From the NCBI GenBank assembly GCA_039602395.1, contig JBCNJP010000007.1, forward strand, positions 104,148,788-104,212,787: a stretch of 64,000 nt of DNA, read 5' to 3'. Position numbers and translations under genes: made by a program. Source of the stretch: Deinandra increscens subsp. villosa (Eukaryota > Streptophyta > Magnoliopsida > Asterales > Asteraceae). This document shows, one piece after another, positions 22,601-32,778 of the stretch. Position 1 is the stretch's first letter. Every line of letters begins with the position of its first letter. The notes beneath the pieces are model-generated. The model ran no database searches. It saw only the letters and a list, made by a program, of their open reading frames with translations, and was not told where the DNA came from.

Positions 22601-23312
22601 ACAAGCGGCGATGGGCACTCGCTTAGATATGAGTACCGCGTATCATCCTCAAACAGATGGACAGACTGAACGTACCATCCAAACTCTCGAGGATATGCTT
22701 AGAGCATGTGTGCTCGACTTTGGGAAAAATTGGGAAACGCATTTACCACTGGTAGAATTCTCCTATAACAACAGCTACCATACCAGTATTGGAGCCGCTC
22801 CATTTGAGGCTCTTTACGGACGAAAATGCAGATCGCCGGTCTGTTGGGCCGAGGTCGGTGAGAGCCAACTCACTGGACCTGAACTAGTGCACGAAACCAC
22901 AGAGAGAATCGTGCAGATCAGAAACCGCATGAAAGCGGCAAGAGATAGACAAAAGAGTTATGCAGATAAACGCCGAAGGCCTTTGGAATTTGAAGTCGGC
23001 GACAAAGTACTACTGAAAGTATCGCCTTGGAAAGGCGTCGTACGCTTTGGCAAGCGCGGGAAGTTGAATCCCCGCTATGTAGGACCATTCGAGATCACCG
23101 AAACTATTGGTCCGGTGGCTTACCGTTTAAATTTACCTCCTGAATTGGATGGAGTGCACAACGTGTTTCACGTTTCGAACCTGAGAAAGTGTTTAGCTGA
23201 TGACACTCTCATAGTTCCAGTAGAAGAACTGCAAATCGATGAACAACTGCGATTTATCGAACAACCCGTGGAAATCATGGGACGTGAGGAGAAAACACTT
23301 GAAACGAAGTAA
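19629..23312 (+). CDS. Ty3/gypsy chromovirus gag C-terminus and pol, copy 1
   Basis: An open frame of 1227 aa. It keeps two zinc knuckles (CERCGKWGHEAKNC, CFECGKPGHLKRDC), then protease (VLFDTGAEKSFIS), RT (VIVFIDDILIYS), RNase H (VYCDASIQGLGC, TDHKSLQHIF), the integrase zinc region (HPGSDKMYQDL, CLTC) and core (MDFITGLP, ISDRDPRFASNFW, HPQTDGQTER). A C-terminal chromodomain-like tail (VKVRW, EFTWERE) marks it as a chromovirus, best matched to Tekay/Del. One extra T near 23302 relative to copy 2 ends translation at ETK, so the last ~40 codons of the tail continue in another frame to 23433. The protein would lack half of the targeting domain. Confidence 0.88.
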   Translation: MTITTVTPTVGVVTRTATVVTIRINNGYIGRAPFCNRCNQHHNGACKRLTCERCGKWGHEAKNCWVELQNRPNQNQNQNQNQRQNNEGPRGCFECGKPGHLKRDCPQLRRNNNNNAGNNNNHRNNNNNGGDGGRNGGDGAKGRAFVMGSGEARNDANVITGKFLLNNYFANVLFDTGAEKSFISTKFCKLIKATQTPLKARYTVELANGKLLDTTHLVENCTLELSGHKLSIDLMPFTIGSFDVIVGMDWLSKHQAEIVCQEKVIRIPIAGGEVLSIQGEKGGAVSGIISYLKAQKCLRKGHVAILATVTDQTRVERKIEDFPIVRDYPEVFPEELPGLPPLRQVEFGIDLAPGAAPIARAPYRLAVNELNELSTQLQELLDKGFIRPSSSPWGAPVLFVKKKDGTFRMCIDYRELNKVTIKNRYPLPRIDDLFDQLQGSSYYSKIDLRSGYHQLRVRDEDIEKTAFRTRYGHYEFLVMPFGLTNAPAVFMDLMNRVCKPYLDKFVIVFIDDILIYSKTKEEHEEHLRLILELLKKEQLYAKFSKCDFWIREVQFLGHIVNEQGIHVDPAKIEAIKNWPTPRAPTEIRQFLGLAGYYRRFIKGFSQLAHPLTALTHKGVQYRWGDKEEAAFQALKEKLCTAPILSLPDGIDDFEVYCDASIQGLGCVLMQRGKVIAYGSRQLKSHEKNYTTHDLELGAVVFALKFWRHYLYGTKCTIFTDHKSLQHIFEQKELNMRQRRWVELLNDYDLAIKYHPGKANVVADALSRKEHVKPRRVRALQLTIHTGLPDRLRDAQKEALKEENFGSESLRDVDGTSEVKSDGLRYYNDRIWVPLHGNLRELVMDEAHKSRYSIHPGSDKMYQDLKGLYWWPNMKADIARYVSKCLTCAMVKTEHQKPAGLLQQPKIPEWKWEEISMDFITGLPRSSGGNDMIWVIVDRLTKSAHFLAIKESDKTEKLAKIYLKEIVKLHGVPLSIISDRDPRFASNFWRSLQAAMGTRLDMSTAYHPQTDGQTERTIQTLEDMLRACVLDFGKNWETHLPLVEFSYNNSYHTSIGAAPFEALYGRKCRSPVCWAEVGESQLTGPELVHETTERIVQIRNRMKAARDRQKSYADKRRRPLEFEVGDKVLLKVSPWKGVVRFGKRGKLNPRYVGPFEITETIGPVAYRLNLPPELDGVHNVFHVSNLRKCLADDTLIVPVEELQIDEQLRFIEQPVEIMGREEKTLETK

Positions 23313-23469
23313 AATTCCCATCGTCAAAGTGAGATGGCAATCTAAGCGTGGACCGGAGTTCACGTGGGAACGAGAAGATCAGATGAGGAAGAAATATCCT
23401 CACCTATTTGATCAAGCCTCAACATCTAATTAAGGTATGAGTTAAATTTTGGGACAAAATTTCCTTAAC

Positions 23470-23571
23470 AAGGGGATGATGTAGCAACCCTAAAATTTTT
23501 CTATTCCTTCCACAGAAACCGTAGCAACTTAAGGCAATTTTCGGGACGAAAATTCCTTAACAAGGGGATGA
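23470..23571 (+). other. Duplicated polypurine tract and relic LTR start, copy 1
   Basis: The tract AAGGGGATGA occurs at 23470-23479, followed by TGTAGCAACCC, which looks like the start of another LTR. It occurs again at 23562-23571 right before the real LTR 2 (TGTGACAACCGG). Copy 2 has the same arrangement at 32120-32222. Confidence 0.65.
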
Positions 23572-24835
23572 TGTGACAACCGGCAATTTCCCAGGTTAAA
23601 CCCGTTAATAACTTGTGTTATATTTTGATAACGTCCGTTACTTCTGTTAACTAGAATAGTTACACGAGCATTGCACATGAGTCTAGACGTCGGTTAACTC
23701 AACTTGAATAATTATAATTTATAATTTTATATAAATTATATTTTATGATTTCATGAAAACGTTTTGTCATTTTATGTGACAATTATATTTATTATTTTAC
23801 GTGGTATATATGTGTATATATACACGCGTGTCATTTTATGATTTTATGTGACGATGTGTCACGTAATCATACGAAGCGTTTCTATAATTTTATAGGAATT
23901 TAAAAAAATATAGTTATGGGGTTATAACTATGATTTTATGTGAAGTATATATAGACAATTATAGATTGTTTTCTATAAAATCTTTGTTCGTTAATTAATA
24001 CGTCTTATGAACGTTACACGTCTGACATAATCAGTCGCCATACACTACTCTTCGTTTAGATTCCTCGTTAGTGTCCGTTAGTTTCGTAATCCTTTTGGAA
24101 ACCTCGAGGGACCTATTCTCGTCAATTTCTAAACCTTGTTTTTATTGAATAAAACTTGAGGGACCATTTATGTCATTACGTAAACCTATGTGTCACCTTA
24201 TGTAAATTAGGGGAGGGGCCATTCTTGTCATATGGTGAAAAGCTCGAATTTAAGATACAGTGTTAATGTCGTGAATCTCGATCGACCGAAGGTAAACCCG
24301 TAACCGTCTCTCGAATTCATTTCTCCGACTTAACTCATTGCATGTTACTGGTTCGATGTCATTCCATCTTGGAGCAATCGATCATTGTCTTTCGACATCA
24401 CTTGGCTAATTCCATCCTCACAGACACCACACATCGATCTCTCTCGTTTTGTTTGATCAAGTCATCCGGCGAACCACCAAAATTCCGGCCAACCGAGCAT
24501 CGTTTCTCATCCATTCGTGCATCACTGTGATCGCCTCCCTCTTCCGAGCAACCCTATAGCATCAATTCGGAGAACGGAGCAGCCATCGGAGCGATCCGGG
24601 TCGAGATCTGTTCGGTTTCGTTTCGGCTTCAAAAACGCGTCAAAATTCGATCTCCGATTCGAGGTAACGATTTCTTTAAGTTAATCGCACATATTCTCTT
24701 TGTTTTGATTCTGGTTTCGCGATTTTCCGGTGACCGGAATAAAACTCCGGCCACCGGAGTTATTGGGGAAGAAGATGGTGACACGGTTATGAGACTGGAT
24801 ATATATATTTAGGGTACTGGGATTAAACTCAATAG

Positions 24836-24908
24836 GATCGGTGGTGCAGTTGGTTAGAATGTTCGTCTGGTGACATAAGAGGTCCCGGGTTCGAAACCCA
24901 GCAGCCAC
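24836..24908 (+). ncRNA. tRNA-like segment 1 in LTR 2
   Basis: The A box GTGGTGCAGTTGGT and B box GGTTCGAAACC are intact. It is slightly closer to tRNA form than the LTR 1 copy. Confidence 0.5.
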
Positions 24909-25007
24909 CATTCGTTTCTTTTTCTATCTAGCTTTGTTTCTTGAATCAGTTTCGCAGCCTTTGAGTGCATAAAATCATATGCTTTCCGAATCTGTTAACA
25001 AAACTAG

Positions 25008-25076
25008 ACTACTAGCCTAGTGGTTTGTCGCTAACGTTTGTAAACTTGAGGTCACGGGTTCGAGTCCCGTGACCTC
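25008..25076 (+). ncRNA. tRNA-like segment 2 in LTR 2
   Basis: The A-box-like TAGCCTAGTGGT and B box GGTTCGAGTCC lie in a perfect T-arm-like stem GTCACGGG/CCCGTGAC. Confidence 0.5.
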
Positions 25077-26636
25077 CATTTCTTCTTTGATGTTTTTTTA
25101 TTTTTAGTTGATTTCATAACCTTGTTTGATCTAAAACACCAAAAACTACTATTCATACGACTAACTAAATCTTGACACATGAAATTTTCGTAGACCCCGT
25201 TAGGGTTCTCATTGAATCGGTTATATTATGAAGAACGTTATGATTTAAATGGATTGAAATTTTAATAGTCTCGTTATTATTAATATAAATTAGTTTTCAA
25301 ACATAGAAATATATATATAAATATATATATGATTTATTGTCATGTACCTATACACATACGAATGTTTTAAAGATTTTCTTTAAACTCTTGAAATTTTGAC
25401 ACGACATATAAATATATATATTGGACGTTTTATTTTTGCACACTTTTGACTACGTCTCGATATTTATATTTACGAATATATATTATATACCCGATCGATC
25501 CTCTACATTTGTTATTTGGAATAACATACGTACATTGATTTTCGTAAATCCTTGTGATCCTCTGATTAAGTGTCATCTTTTGACTTCTTTCGAACAAACG
25601 ATTTTTATCACGTATTGAAAATTGTCACCTACGTCATATTTGGAATTATTTGTCATAACGAACCGTCGTCTAGGCTATGTTACTCATGTGCGGACACACA
25701 CTTACGTATGTAAATTCAATAGGTGCTCGGTAGTTACGCAAGACTCGAAGTCTTACTAAATTTGTAGCAGCGCACCCTAAGGTGAGTTTCACAACCTTTA
25801 CGTTACGTCCGGTTTTGGACGATAACACACGCAAACACGTTACACCCGGGTTAGGGTGATAACACGACAACGTTTATGTATGATTAAAGTAGAAATCCAA
25901 CATATATCACATGTTCACGTAAAATGCTTATCTTTGAAAGTCCTTACTTATCGAACCGTTAATAGTTTATAGCGAGGGGATATTGGGTAGTACTACTGGG
26001 GTCTGACAAACCCCACTCAGCGGGCACGAGATGCACCACCCGACTGGCGGTCGGACTGAGGACAATGTCAGCCTAAACTTACCGTGATCGAGTAGACACG
26101 GGGAAGGCAAACCACGTAAGGAATTATTCCTACAACTAATTGGTCAGCTTCGGTTGCGAACGTTTTAGTGACATGAACTTAGGCTCGCTACCTACGATAT
26201 GGATTGTACTGTTAATATACATGCTTATATACGAATAAAAACTGTTGTATTCGTACTGCATAACTATACTAGTTATACTTATGTGCTTATGTGAACTCAC
26301 CAACATTAGTTGACACTTGCTCTTATGCATGCTTTGCAGGACGCTAGGAGAATCTGATTTTTGGGCACGTACGTTGGCTAAAACCTTTTATTTTGGGAAT
26401 TGGTTTTCAAATCTTTTCAACTTGAACTGGTATTTACTTATCGGGCGCTTGCTTGCGCAACTTGACTTTTATGAGCTTCCGCTAAACTTTAACTCTGGTT
26501 TGATATTTCCCGTTTGGAAATATATTTACAATTTGAACCCTTAACTTATGTTTGATGTAACTAATGACTCGGGTCCTGGTCTGGTTCACACCCCACACGG
26601 TAAAACTCCGTTAGTGGAAATTGGGGGTGTGACAGA

Positions 26637-26650
26637 TTGGTATCAGAGCC
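26637..26650 (+). other. Primer binding site, gypsy copy 2
   Basis: TTGGTATCAGAGCC directly after LTR 2. Confidence 0.9.
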
Positions 26651-26814
26651 CTTGGTTGCAGAGAACTAGAATTTTCAAAAATTCTAAACTGTAACTGTTT
26701 TTGAACATTAGTTACAACAATTCCCAAAAACATTTTTTTTTTCGCGTGCCAAAAATCGATTACTCACATTAGGTTGTTTTTCCTTTTGTTTGTGTCTGTC
26801 TGGGTTCTGACAGT

Positions 26815-27513
26815 ATGGCACCACACGATAACACGAGGGGTAAGGGAAAGAAAATTGCCAACGAACAGTCATCATCCTCCAACCAGCAAGGCCGCGAGCC
26901 TGAGCAGCCTGAGTACACGATAATGGATTTCCTTCGGGATCAGCACATACGTCCTGATAGGCGTGCACCAAACGATTACAGCTGGCTGAGTCCGACAACA
27001 TATCGGTTGCTTGACATGTATCATGTGCCGGCCAGAGTTGACCTACCATTTGATTTGAAGCGGGTCATTGCGGGACTGATAGCCGCCTATGACAACACTC
27101 TTGGAGAAACCAGACAAAATTCCATCAGCAATCGCACACGCGATAGAGAAATTGAGCGATTGCGGGCCGATCAAAGGGAACAGGAAACCTACCACTACAA
27201 CTTGTCCCAGGGGGTAATGGGTATCCGTAATAGGGTCACCGAGCTTGAGTCACGACCCAATCCAGCAGGTTTGGAGCATGAACTGCATCTAGCACAACAT
27301 CAGATTGCTGAACTCCAACATTCCAATGCAGCGCTTCACCACTCCAACGCGACACTTGCGGCGCAGGTCGCCACCCTCCAAGTGCAAATGGCAGCCCTGC
27401 AGGTTCAAGGTGCTCCTGTTCAGGAAGAAGAGGAGGAACCCTTCGAGGAAGAACCTTTTGAGGAGGAGCCTCAAGAGGACATGGAGGAAGAACCAGATGT
27501 TATTGATCCATGA
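26815..27513 (+). CDS. Coiled-coil ORF upstream of gag in the chromovirus (intact)
   Basis: A 232-aa ORF between the primer binding site and gag. It starts MAPHDNTRGKGKK with a basic Ser/Gln-rich head. A short conserved-looking segment follows (YTIMDFLRDQHIRPDRR, then YRLLDMYHVPARVDLPFDL). Residues ~100-195 are a helix-rich, heptad-like region (REIERLRADQREQ, ELQHSNAALHHSNATL, AAQVATLQVQM). It ends in an acidic tail of repeated EEEPFEEEP units. I recognise no catalytic motif. Because it has its own start and stop ahead of gag, it is an accessory protein of unknown role; structural or RNA-binding functions are possible guesses. Copy 1 carries a broken version. Confidence 0.7.
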   Translation: MAPHDNTRGKGKKIANEQSSSSNQQGREPEQPEYTIMDFLRDQHIRPDRRAPNDYSWLSPTTYRLLDMYHVPARVDLPFDLKRVIAGLIAAYDNTLGETRQNSISNRTRDREIERLRADQREQETYHYNLSQGVMGIRNRVTELESRPNPAGLEHELHLAQHQIAELQHSNAALHHSNATLAAQVATLQVQMAALQVQGAPVQEEEEEPFEEEPFEEEPQEDMEEEPDVIDP

Positions 27514-27780
27514 TCTAATCTGTCTTCTTTTTCTTTTATTTTGTTACTTCGAATAAAATTGACTGGGTGTTCATTTTATTTTGAATGTTTCCAAATACTG
27601 AGATACACTTATGGTTGGATTTTAAATTTTGTAATGGATATTACATCTTTATTTTTCCAATGTGTTTCTAAAAATTATGTCATGTGATGGATGGATGCAT
27701 GAATAATTGTTTAGTGCTTAATGAAATTAATATTGGGTATATTAATCATTTGAAAATGATTTGCATGGACAAACAAAATC

Positions 27781-28296
27781 ATGGCTGAACACCTCACAGC
27801 AGCTCAGATCCAAGCTTTGATAAATGAAAACGTTACGGCAGCACTCGCTGCGGCTCAAGTGCAAGGAAACAATAACGGTGATAAGTAAAACAGACGAAAA
27901 ATTGACTACATTTTTTTTTCTTCTCTCACTTTCCAAAATTATTCTCCGAAATAATTTCATGAAACAAATCCAGGCCCAGCTCAGTGCACCTTCAAAACTT
28001 ACATGGATTGTAAGCCGCTCACATTCAAGGGTGATGAAGGAGCCGTGGGTCTGCTGCGATGGCTCGAGAAATCAGAAAAGGTATTCTCAATGTGCAACTG
28101 CCCAGTTGCGAATCGGGTCAATTTCGCAACCGCTACACTCGAGGGAGCTGCCCTCACTTGGTGGAACGCGCAAATCCAAATGTTAGGGCTCGACGCAACG
28201 AATGCTATGACTTGGCAGGAATTCAAGGATGCCATGATGGAGGAGTATTGTCCTCGCGACCAAGTCAAAAGGTTGGAAGGTGAGTTCCAGAACTAA
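27781..28296 (+). pseudogene. gag 5' part, gypsy copy 2 (interrupted)
   Basis: Same layout as copy 1: the Met at 27781, the ~88-nt block with T-tract, then capsid from 27980 (LEGAALTWWNAQ) to a stop at 28294-28296 (FQN then TAA). The frame continues straight on in the next ORF at 28300, so one nonsense codon separates them. Confidence 0.7.
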
Positions 28297-28299
28297 AAA

Positions 28300-31200
28300 A
28301 TGATAGGTTCTGAGGTTGAACAGTACACCGCTCACTACCACGAGTACGCGGTGCTATGTCCTACGATGGTTGATGCTGACTTCAAAAGGATTGAAAGGTA
28401 CGTGGATGGGTTAGTTCCACAAATCAAGGGAACGGTTACTGCCTCAAACTCTGCAAATGTGCAGAATGCTATCAGGTTGGCTCAAAACCGTCCTAATCAG
28501 AATCAGAATCAAAATCAGAACCAGAGACAGAATAATGAAGGCCCTAGAGGGTGTTTTGAATGTGGAAAACCAGGGCACCTAAAGAGGGACTGCCCGCAGC
28601 TCCGAAGGAATAATAATAACAATGCTGGCAACAAAAATAACCACCGTAACAACAATAACAACGGCGGTGATGGTGGTAGAAACGGTGGAGATGGCGCCAA
28701 AGGGCGAGCTTTCGTTATGGGTTCTGGTGAAGCAAGAAACGATGCCAACGTCATTACCGGTAAGTTTCTTCTAAACAACTACTTCGCAAATGTCTTATTT
28801 GATACTGGTGCTGAGAAAAGTTTTATCTCGACTAAGTTCTGTAAGTTGATTAAGGCTACCCAAACTCCACTAAAAGCTAGGTATACGGTTGAATTAGCAA
28901 ATGGTAAGCTTCTTGACACCACTCACTTGGTTGAAAACTGCACATTAGAACTATCTGGCCATAAACTAAGTATAGACCTTATGCCTTTTACCATCGGTAG
29001 TTTCGACGTGATAGTGGGCATGGATTGGCTATCCAAACATCAGGCGGAAATTGTTTGTCAAGAAAAAGTCATAAGAATACCCATAGCAGGAGGAGAAGTA
29101 CTCTCAATTCAGGGCGAAAAGGGAGGTGCTGTCTCCGGAATCATATCATACCTTAAAGCGCAGAAGTGTCTTCGGAAAGGACACGTGGCAATCCTGGCCA
29201 CGGTTACGGACCAAACCAGGGTAGAGAGAAAAATCGAAGACTTCCCGATCGTACGCGATTACCCGGAGGTATTTCCTGAGGAATTACCTGGCCTTCCTCC
29301 GCATCGGCAAGTAGAATTTGGGATTGACCTCGCTCCGGGAGCAGCTCCGATCGCGCGTGCACCATATCGTCTAGCGGTGAACGAATTGAATGAGCTATCC
29401 ACACAACTACAGGAACTGCTAGATAAGGGTTTCATTAGACCTAGCTCGTCACCATGGGGAGCACCGGTATTATTCGTCAAAAAGAAGGATGGCACGTTTA
29501 GAATGTGTATCGATTACCGCGAACTCAACAAAGTCACTATCAAGAATCGATACCCTCTTCCACGAATAGATGATCTTTTTGACCAGCTTCAAGGATCCAG
29601 TTACTATTCCAAGATTGATTTAAGGTCTGGTTACCATCAGCTTCGAGTCCGTGAGGAGGACATAGAAAAGACAGCCTTCAGAACACGCTACGGCCATTAT
29701 GAATTCTTGGTCATGCCTTTCGGGCTGACAAATGCACCAGCTGTGTTCATGGATCTCATGAACCGTGTGTGCAAGCCCTACCTGGATAAATTCGTCATAG
29801 TGTTTATTGACGACATCCTCATCTACTCCAAAACAAAAGAAGAACACGAGGAACACCTGCGGTTAATCTTAGAATTGTTAAAGAAAGAACAACTCTACGC
29901 AAAATTCTCTAAGTGCGATTTCTGGATCCGAGAGGTTCAATTTCTGGGTCACATCGTCAACGAACAAGGTATCCACGTTGACCCAGCCAAGGTTGAAGCC
30001 ATTAAAAATTGGTCTACCCCTAGAGCTCCTACGGAAATTCGCCAATTCCTAGGTTTAGCGGGTTACTACCGTCGTTTTATAAAGGGATTTTCTCAGTTAG
30101 CTCACCCATTGACCGCTCTTACGCACAAAGGGGTTCAATACAGATGGGGTGACAAGGAAGAGGCAGCCTTCCAAGCTTTGAAAGAGAAACTTTGTACTGC
30201 ACCTATATTATCTTTACCTGATGGGATTGACGACTTCGAGGTCTATTGTGACGCGTCAATCCAGGGACTCGGATGTGTTTTGATGCAAAGAGGTAAAGTC
30301 ATCGCATACGGGTCAAGGCAACTAAAGTCTCAATGAGAAGAATTACACAACTCATGACCTAGAGTTGGGCGCTGTTGTATTTGCCTTGAAATTTTGGAGA
30401 CACTACTTATACGGTACCAAGTGTACGATATTCACTGATCACAAGAGCCTCCAGCACATATTTGAACAGAAGGAACTCAACATGAGGCAACGTAGGTGGG
30501 TCGAATTGCTAAACGACTACGACCTTGCGATAAAGTATCATCCAGGCAAGGCCAACGTGGTGGCCGATGCCTTGAGTAGAAAGGAACATGTCAAACCTAG
30601 AAGGGTTCGAGCTCTGCAATTAACGATCCATACGGGGCTACCGGATAGACTCCGGGATGCTCAGAAAGAGGCCCTAAAGGAGGAAAATTTTGGGTCTGAA
30701 TCATTACGTGACATACATGGAACTTCTGAAGTTAAGTCTGATGGACTTCGTTATTATAATGACCGTATATGGGTACCTTTGCATGGAAACCTTAGAGAAC
30801 TAGTGATGGACGAGGCCCACAAGTCCCGTTATTCGATCCATCCAGGTTCAGACAAAATGTATCAAGACCTAAAGGGGTTATATTGGTGGCCCAATATGAA
30901 AGCTGATATCGCTAGATATGTTAGCAAGTGCTTGACGTGCGCGAATGGTCAAAACGGAACATCGAAAGCCAGCAGGATTACTGCAACAACCTAAAATTCC
31001 TGAATGGAAATGGGAAGAAATCTCGATGGATTTCATCACGGGATTGCCCCGTTCTTCTGGCGGTAACGATATGATTTGGGTTATCGTTGACCGATTAACA
31101 AAATCCGCTCATTTCCTAGCTATCAAGGAAAGTGACAAAACAGAGAAACTTGCAAAGATATACCTCAAGGAGATTGTCAAGCTTCACGGAGTGCCTTTAT

Positions 31201-32084
31201 CTATTATCTCTGACCGAGACCCTAGATTTGCTTCAAATTTTTGGAGATCCTTACAAGCGGCGATGGGCACTCGCTTAGATATGAGTACCGCGTATCATCC
31301 TCAAACAGATGGACAGACTGAACGTACCATCCAAACTCTCGAGGATATGCTTAGAGCATGTGTGCTCGACTTCGGGAAAAATTGGGAAACGCATTTACCA
31401 CTGGTAGAATTCTCCTATAACAACAGCTACCATACCAGTATTGGAGCCGCTCCATTTGAGGCTCTTTACGGACGAAAATGCAGATCGCCGGTCTGTTGGG
31501 CCGAGGTCGGTGAGAGCCAACTCACTGGACCTGAACTAGTGCACGAAACCACAGAGAGAATCGTGCAGATCAGAAACCGCATGAAAGCGGCAAGAGATAG
31601 ACAAAAGAGTTATGCAGATAAACGCCGAAGGCCTTTGGAATTTGAAGTCGGCGACAAAGTACTACTGAAAGTCTCGCCTTGGAAAGGCGTCGTACGCTTT
31701 GGCAAGCGCGGGAAGTTGAATCCCCGCTATGTAGGACCATTCGAGATCACCGAAACTATTGGTCCGGTGGCTTACCGTTTAAATTTACCTCCTGAATTGG
31801 ATGGAGTACACAACGTGTTTCACGTTTCGAACCTGAGAAAGTGTTTAGCTGATGACACTCTCATAGTTCCATTAGAAGAACTGCAAATCGATGAACAACT
31901 GCGATTTATCGAACAACCCGTGGAAATCATGGGACGTGAGGAGAAAACACTGAAACGAAGTAAAATTCCCATCGTCAAAGTGAGATGGCAATCTAAGCGT
32001 GGACCGGAGTTCACGTGGGAACGAGAAGATCAGATGAGAAAGAAATATCCTCACCTATTTGATCAAGCCTCAACATCTAATTAA
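28300..32084 (+). pseudogene. Ty3/gypsy gag C-terminus and pol, copy 2 (two frameshifts)
   Basis: It is near-identical to copy 1 but keeps the capsid C-terminus (EQYTAHYHEYAVLCPTMV) and lacks the first zinc knuckle, so its gag deletion is complementary to that of copy 1. Protease, RT and the start of RNase H are open to 30336. An extra A near 30331 (CTCAATGAG versus CTCATGAG) breaks the frame. RNase H and the integrase zinc region continue to 30994. An extra G near 30942 (GCGCGAATGG versus GCGCAATGG) breaks it again. Integrase and the intact chromodomain-like tail run 30945-32084. The short indels could be real decay or consensus errors. Confidence 0.88.
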
Positions 32085-32119
32085 GGTATGAGTTAAATTT
32101 TGGGACAAAATTTCCTTAA

Positions 32120-32222
32120 CAAGGGGATGATGTAGCAACCCTAAAATTTTTCTATTCCTTCCACAGAAACCGTAGCAACTTAAGGCAATTTTCGGGACGA
32201 AAATTCCTTAACAAGGGGATGA
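32120..32222 (+). other. Duplicated polypurine tract and relic LTR start, copy 2
   Basis: AAGGGGATGA occurs twice about 92 bp apart, the first followed by TGTAGCAACCC and the second by the true LTR start. Same structure as in copy 1. Confidence 0.65.
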
Positions 32223-32278
32223 TGTGACAACCGGCAATTTCCCACGTTAAACCCGTTAATAACTTGTGTTATATTTCA
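32223..32278 (+). repeat. LTR 3, first 56 bases only, cut by the gap
   Basis: TGTGACAACCGGC and the following bases match LTR 1 at both positions where LTR 1 and LTR 2 differ. The rest, about 3 kb by analogy, is not in the assembly. Confidence 0.8.
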
Positions 32279-32778
32279 NNNNNNNNNNNNNNNNNNNNNN
32301 NNNNNNNNNNNNNNNNNNNNNNNNNNNNNNNNNNNNNNNNNNNNNNNNNNNNNNNNNNNNNNNNNNNNNNNNNNNNNNNNNNNNNNNNNNNNNNNNNNNN
32401 NNNNNNNNNNNNNNNNNNNNNNNNNNNNNNNNNNNNNNNNNNNNNNNNNNNNNNNNNNNNNNNNNNNNNNNNNNNNNNNNNNNNNNNNNNNNNNNNNNNN
32501 NNNNNNNNNNNNNNNNNNNNNNNNNNNNNNNNNNNNNNNNNNNNNNNNNNNNNNNNNNNNNNNNNNNNNNNNNNNNNNNNNNNNNNNNNNNNNNNNNNNN
32601 NNNNNNNNNNNNNNNNNNNNNNNNNNNNNNNNNNNNNNNNNNNNNNNNNNNNNNNNNNNNNNNNNNNNNNNNNNNNNNNNNNNNNNNNNNNNNNNNNNNN
32701 NNNNNNNNNNNNNNNNNNNNNNNNNNNNNNNNNNNNNNNNNNNNNNNNNNNNNNNNNNNNNNNNNNNNNNNNNNNNNN
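32279..32778. other. Assembly gap (500 N)
   Basis: Exactly 500 N, a usual placeholder for a gap of unknown size. The missing LTR 3 would need about 3 kb, and the right-hand sequence is unrelated to any LTR part seen here. Frames that span it are not real. Confidence 0.98.

Larger units (their letters stand above)
23572..26634 (+). repeat. LTR 2, central LTR shared by the two gypsy copies (3063 bp)
   Basis: It has the same TGTGACAACCGG...TGTGACA ends as LTR 1. It is at once the 3' LTR of copy 1 and the 5' LTR of copy 2. tRNA-like segments lie at 24836-24908 and 25008-25076. At two sites near its start (CCCAGG and TATTTTGA) it differs from both LTR 1 and LTR 3, which agree with each other. Confidence 0.9.
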
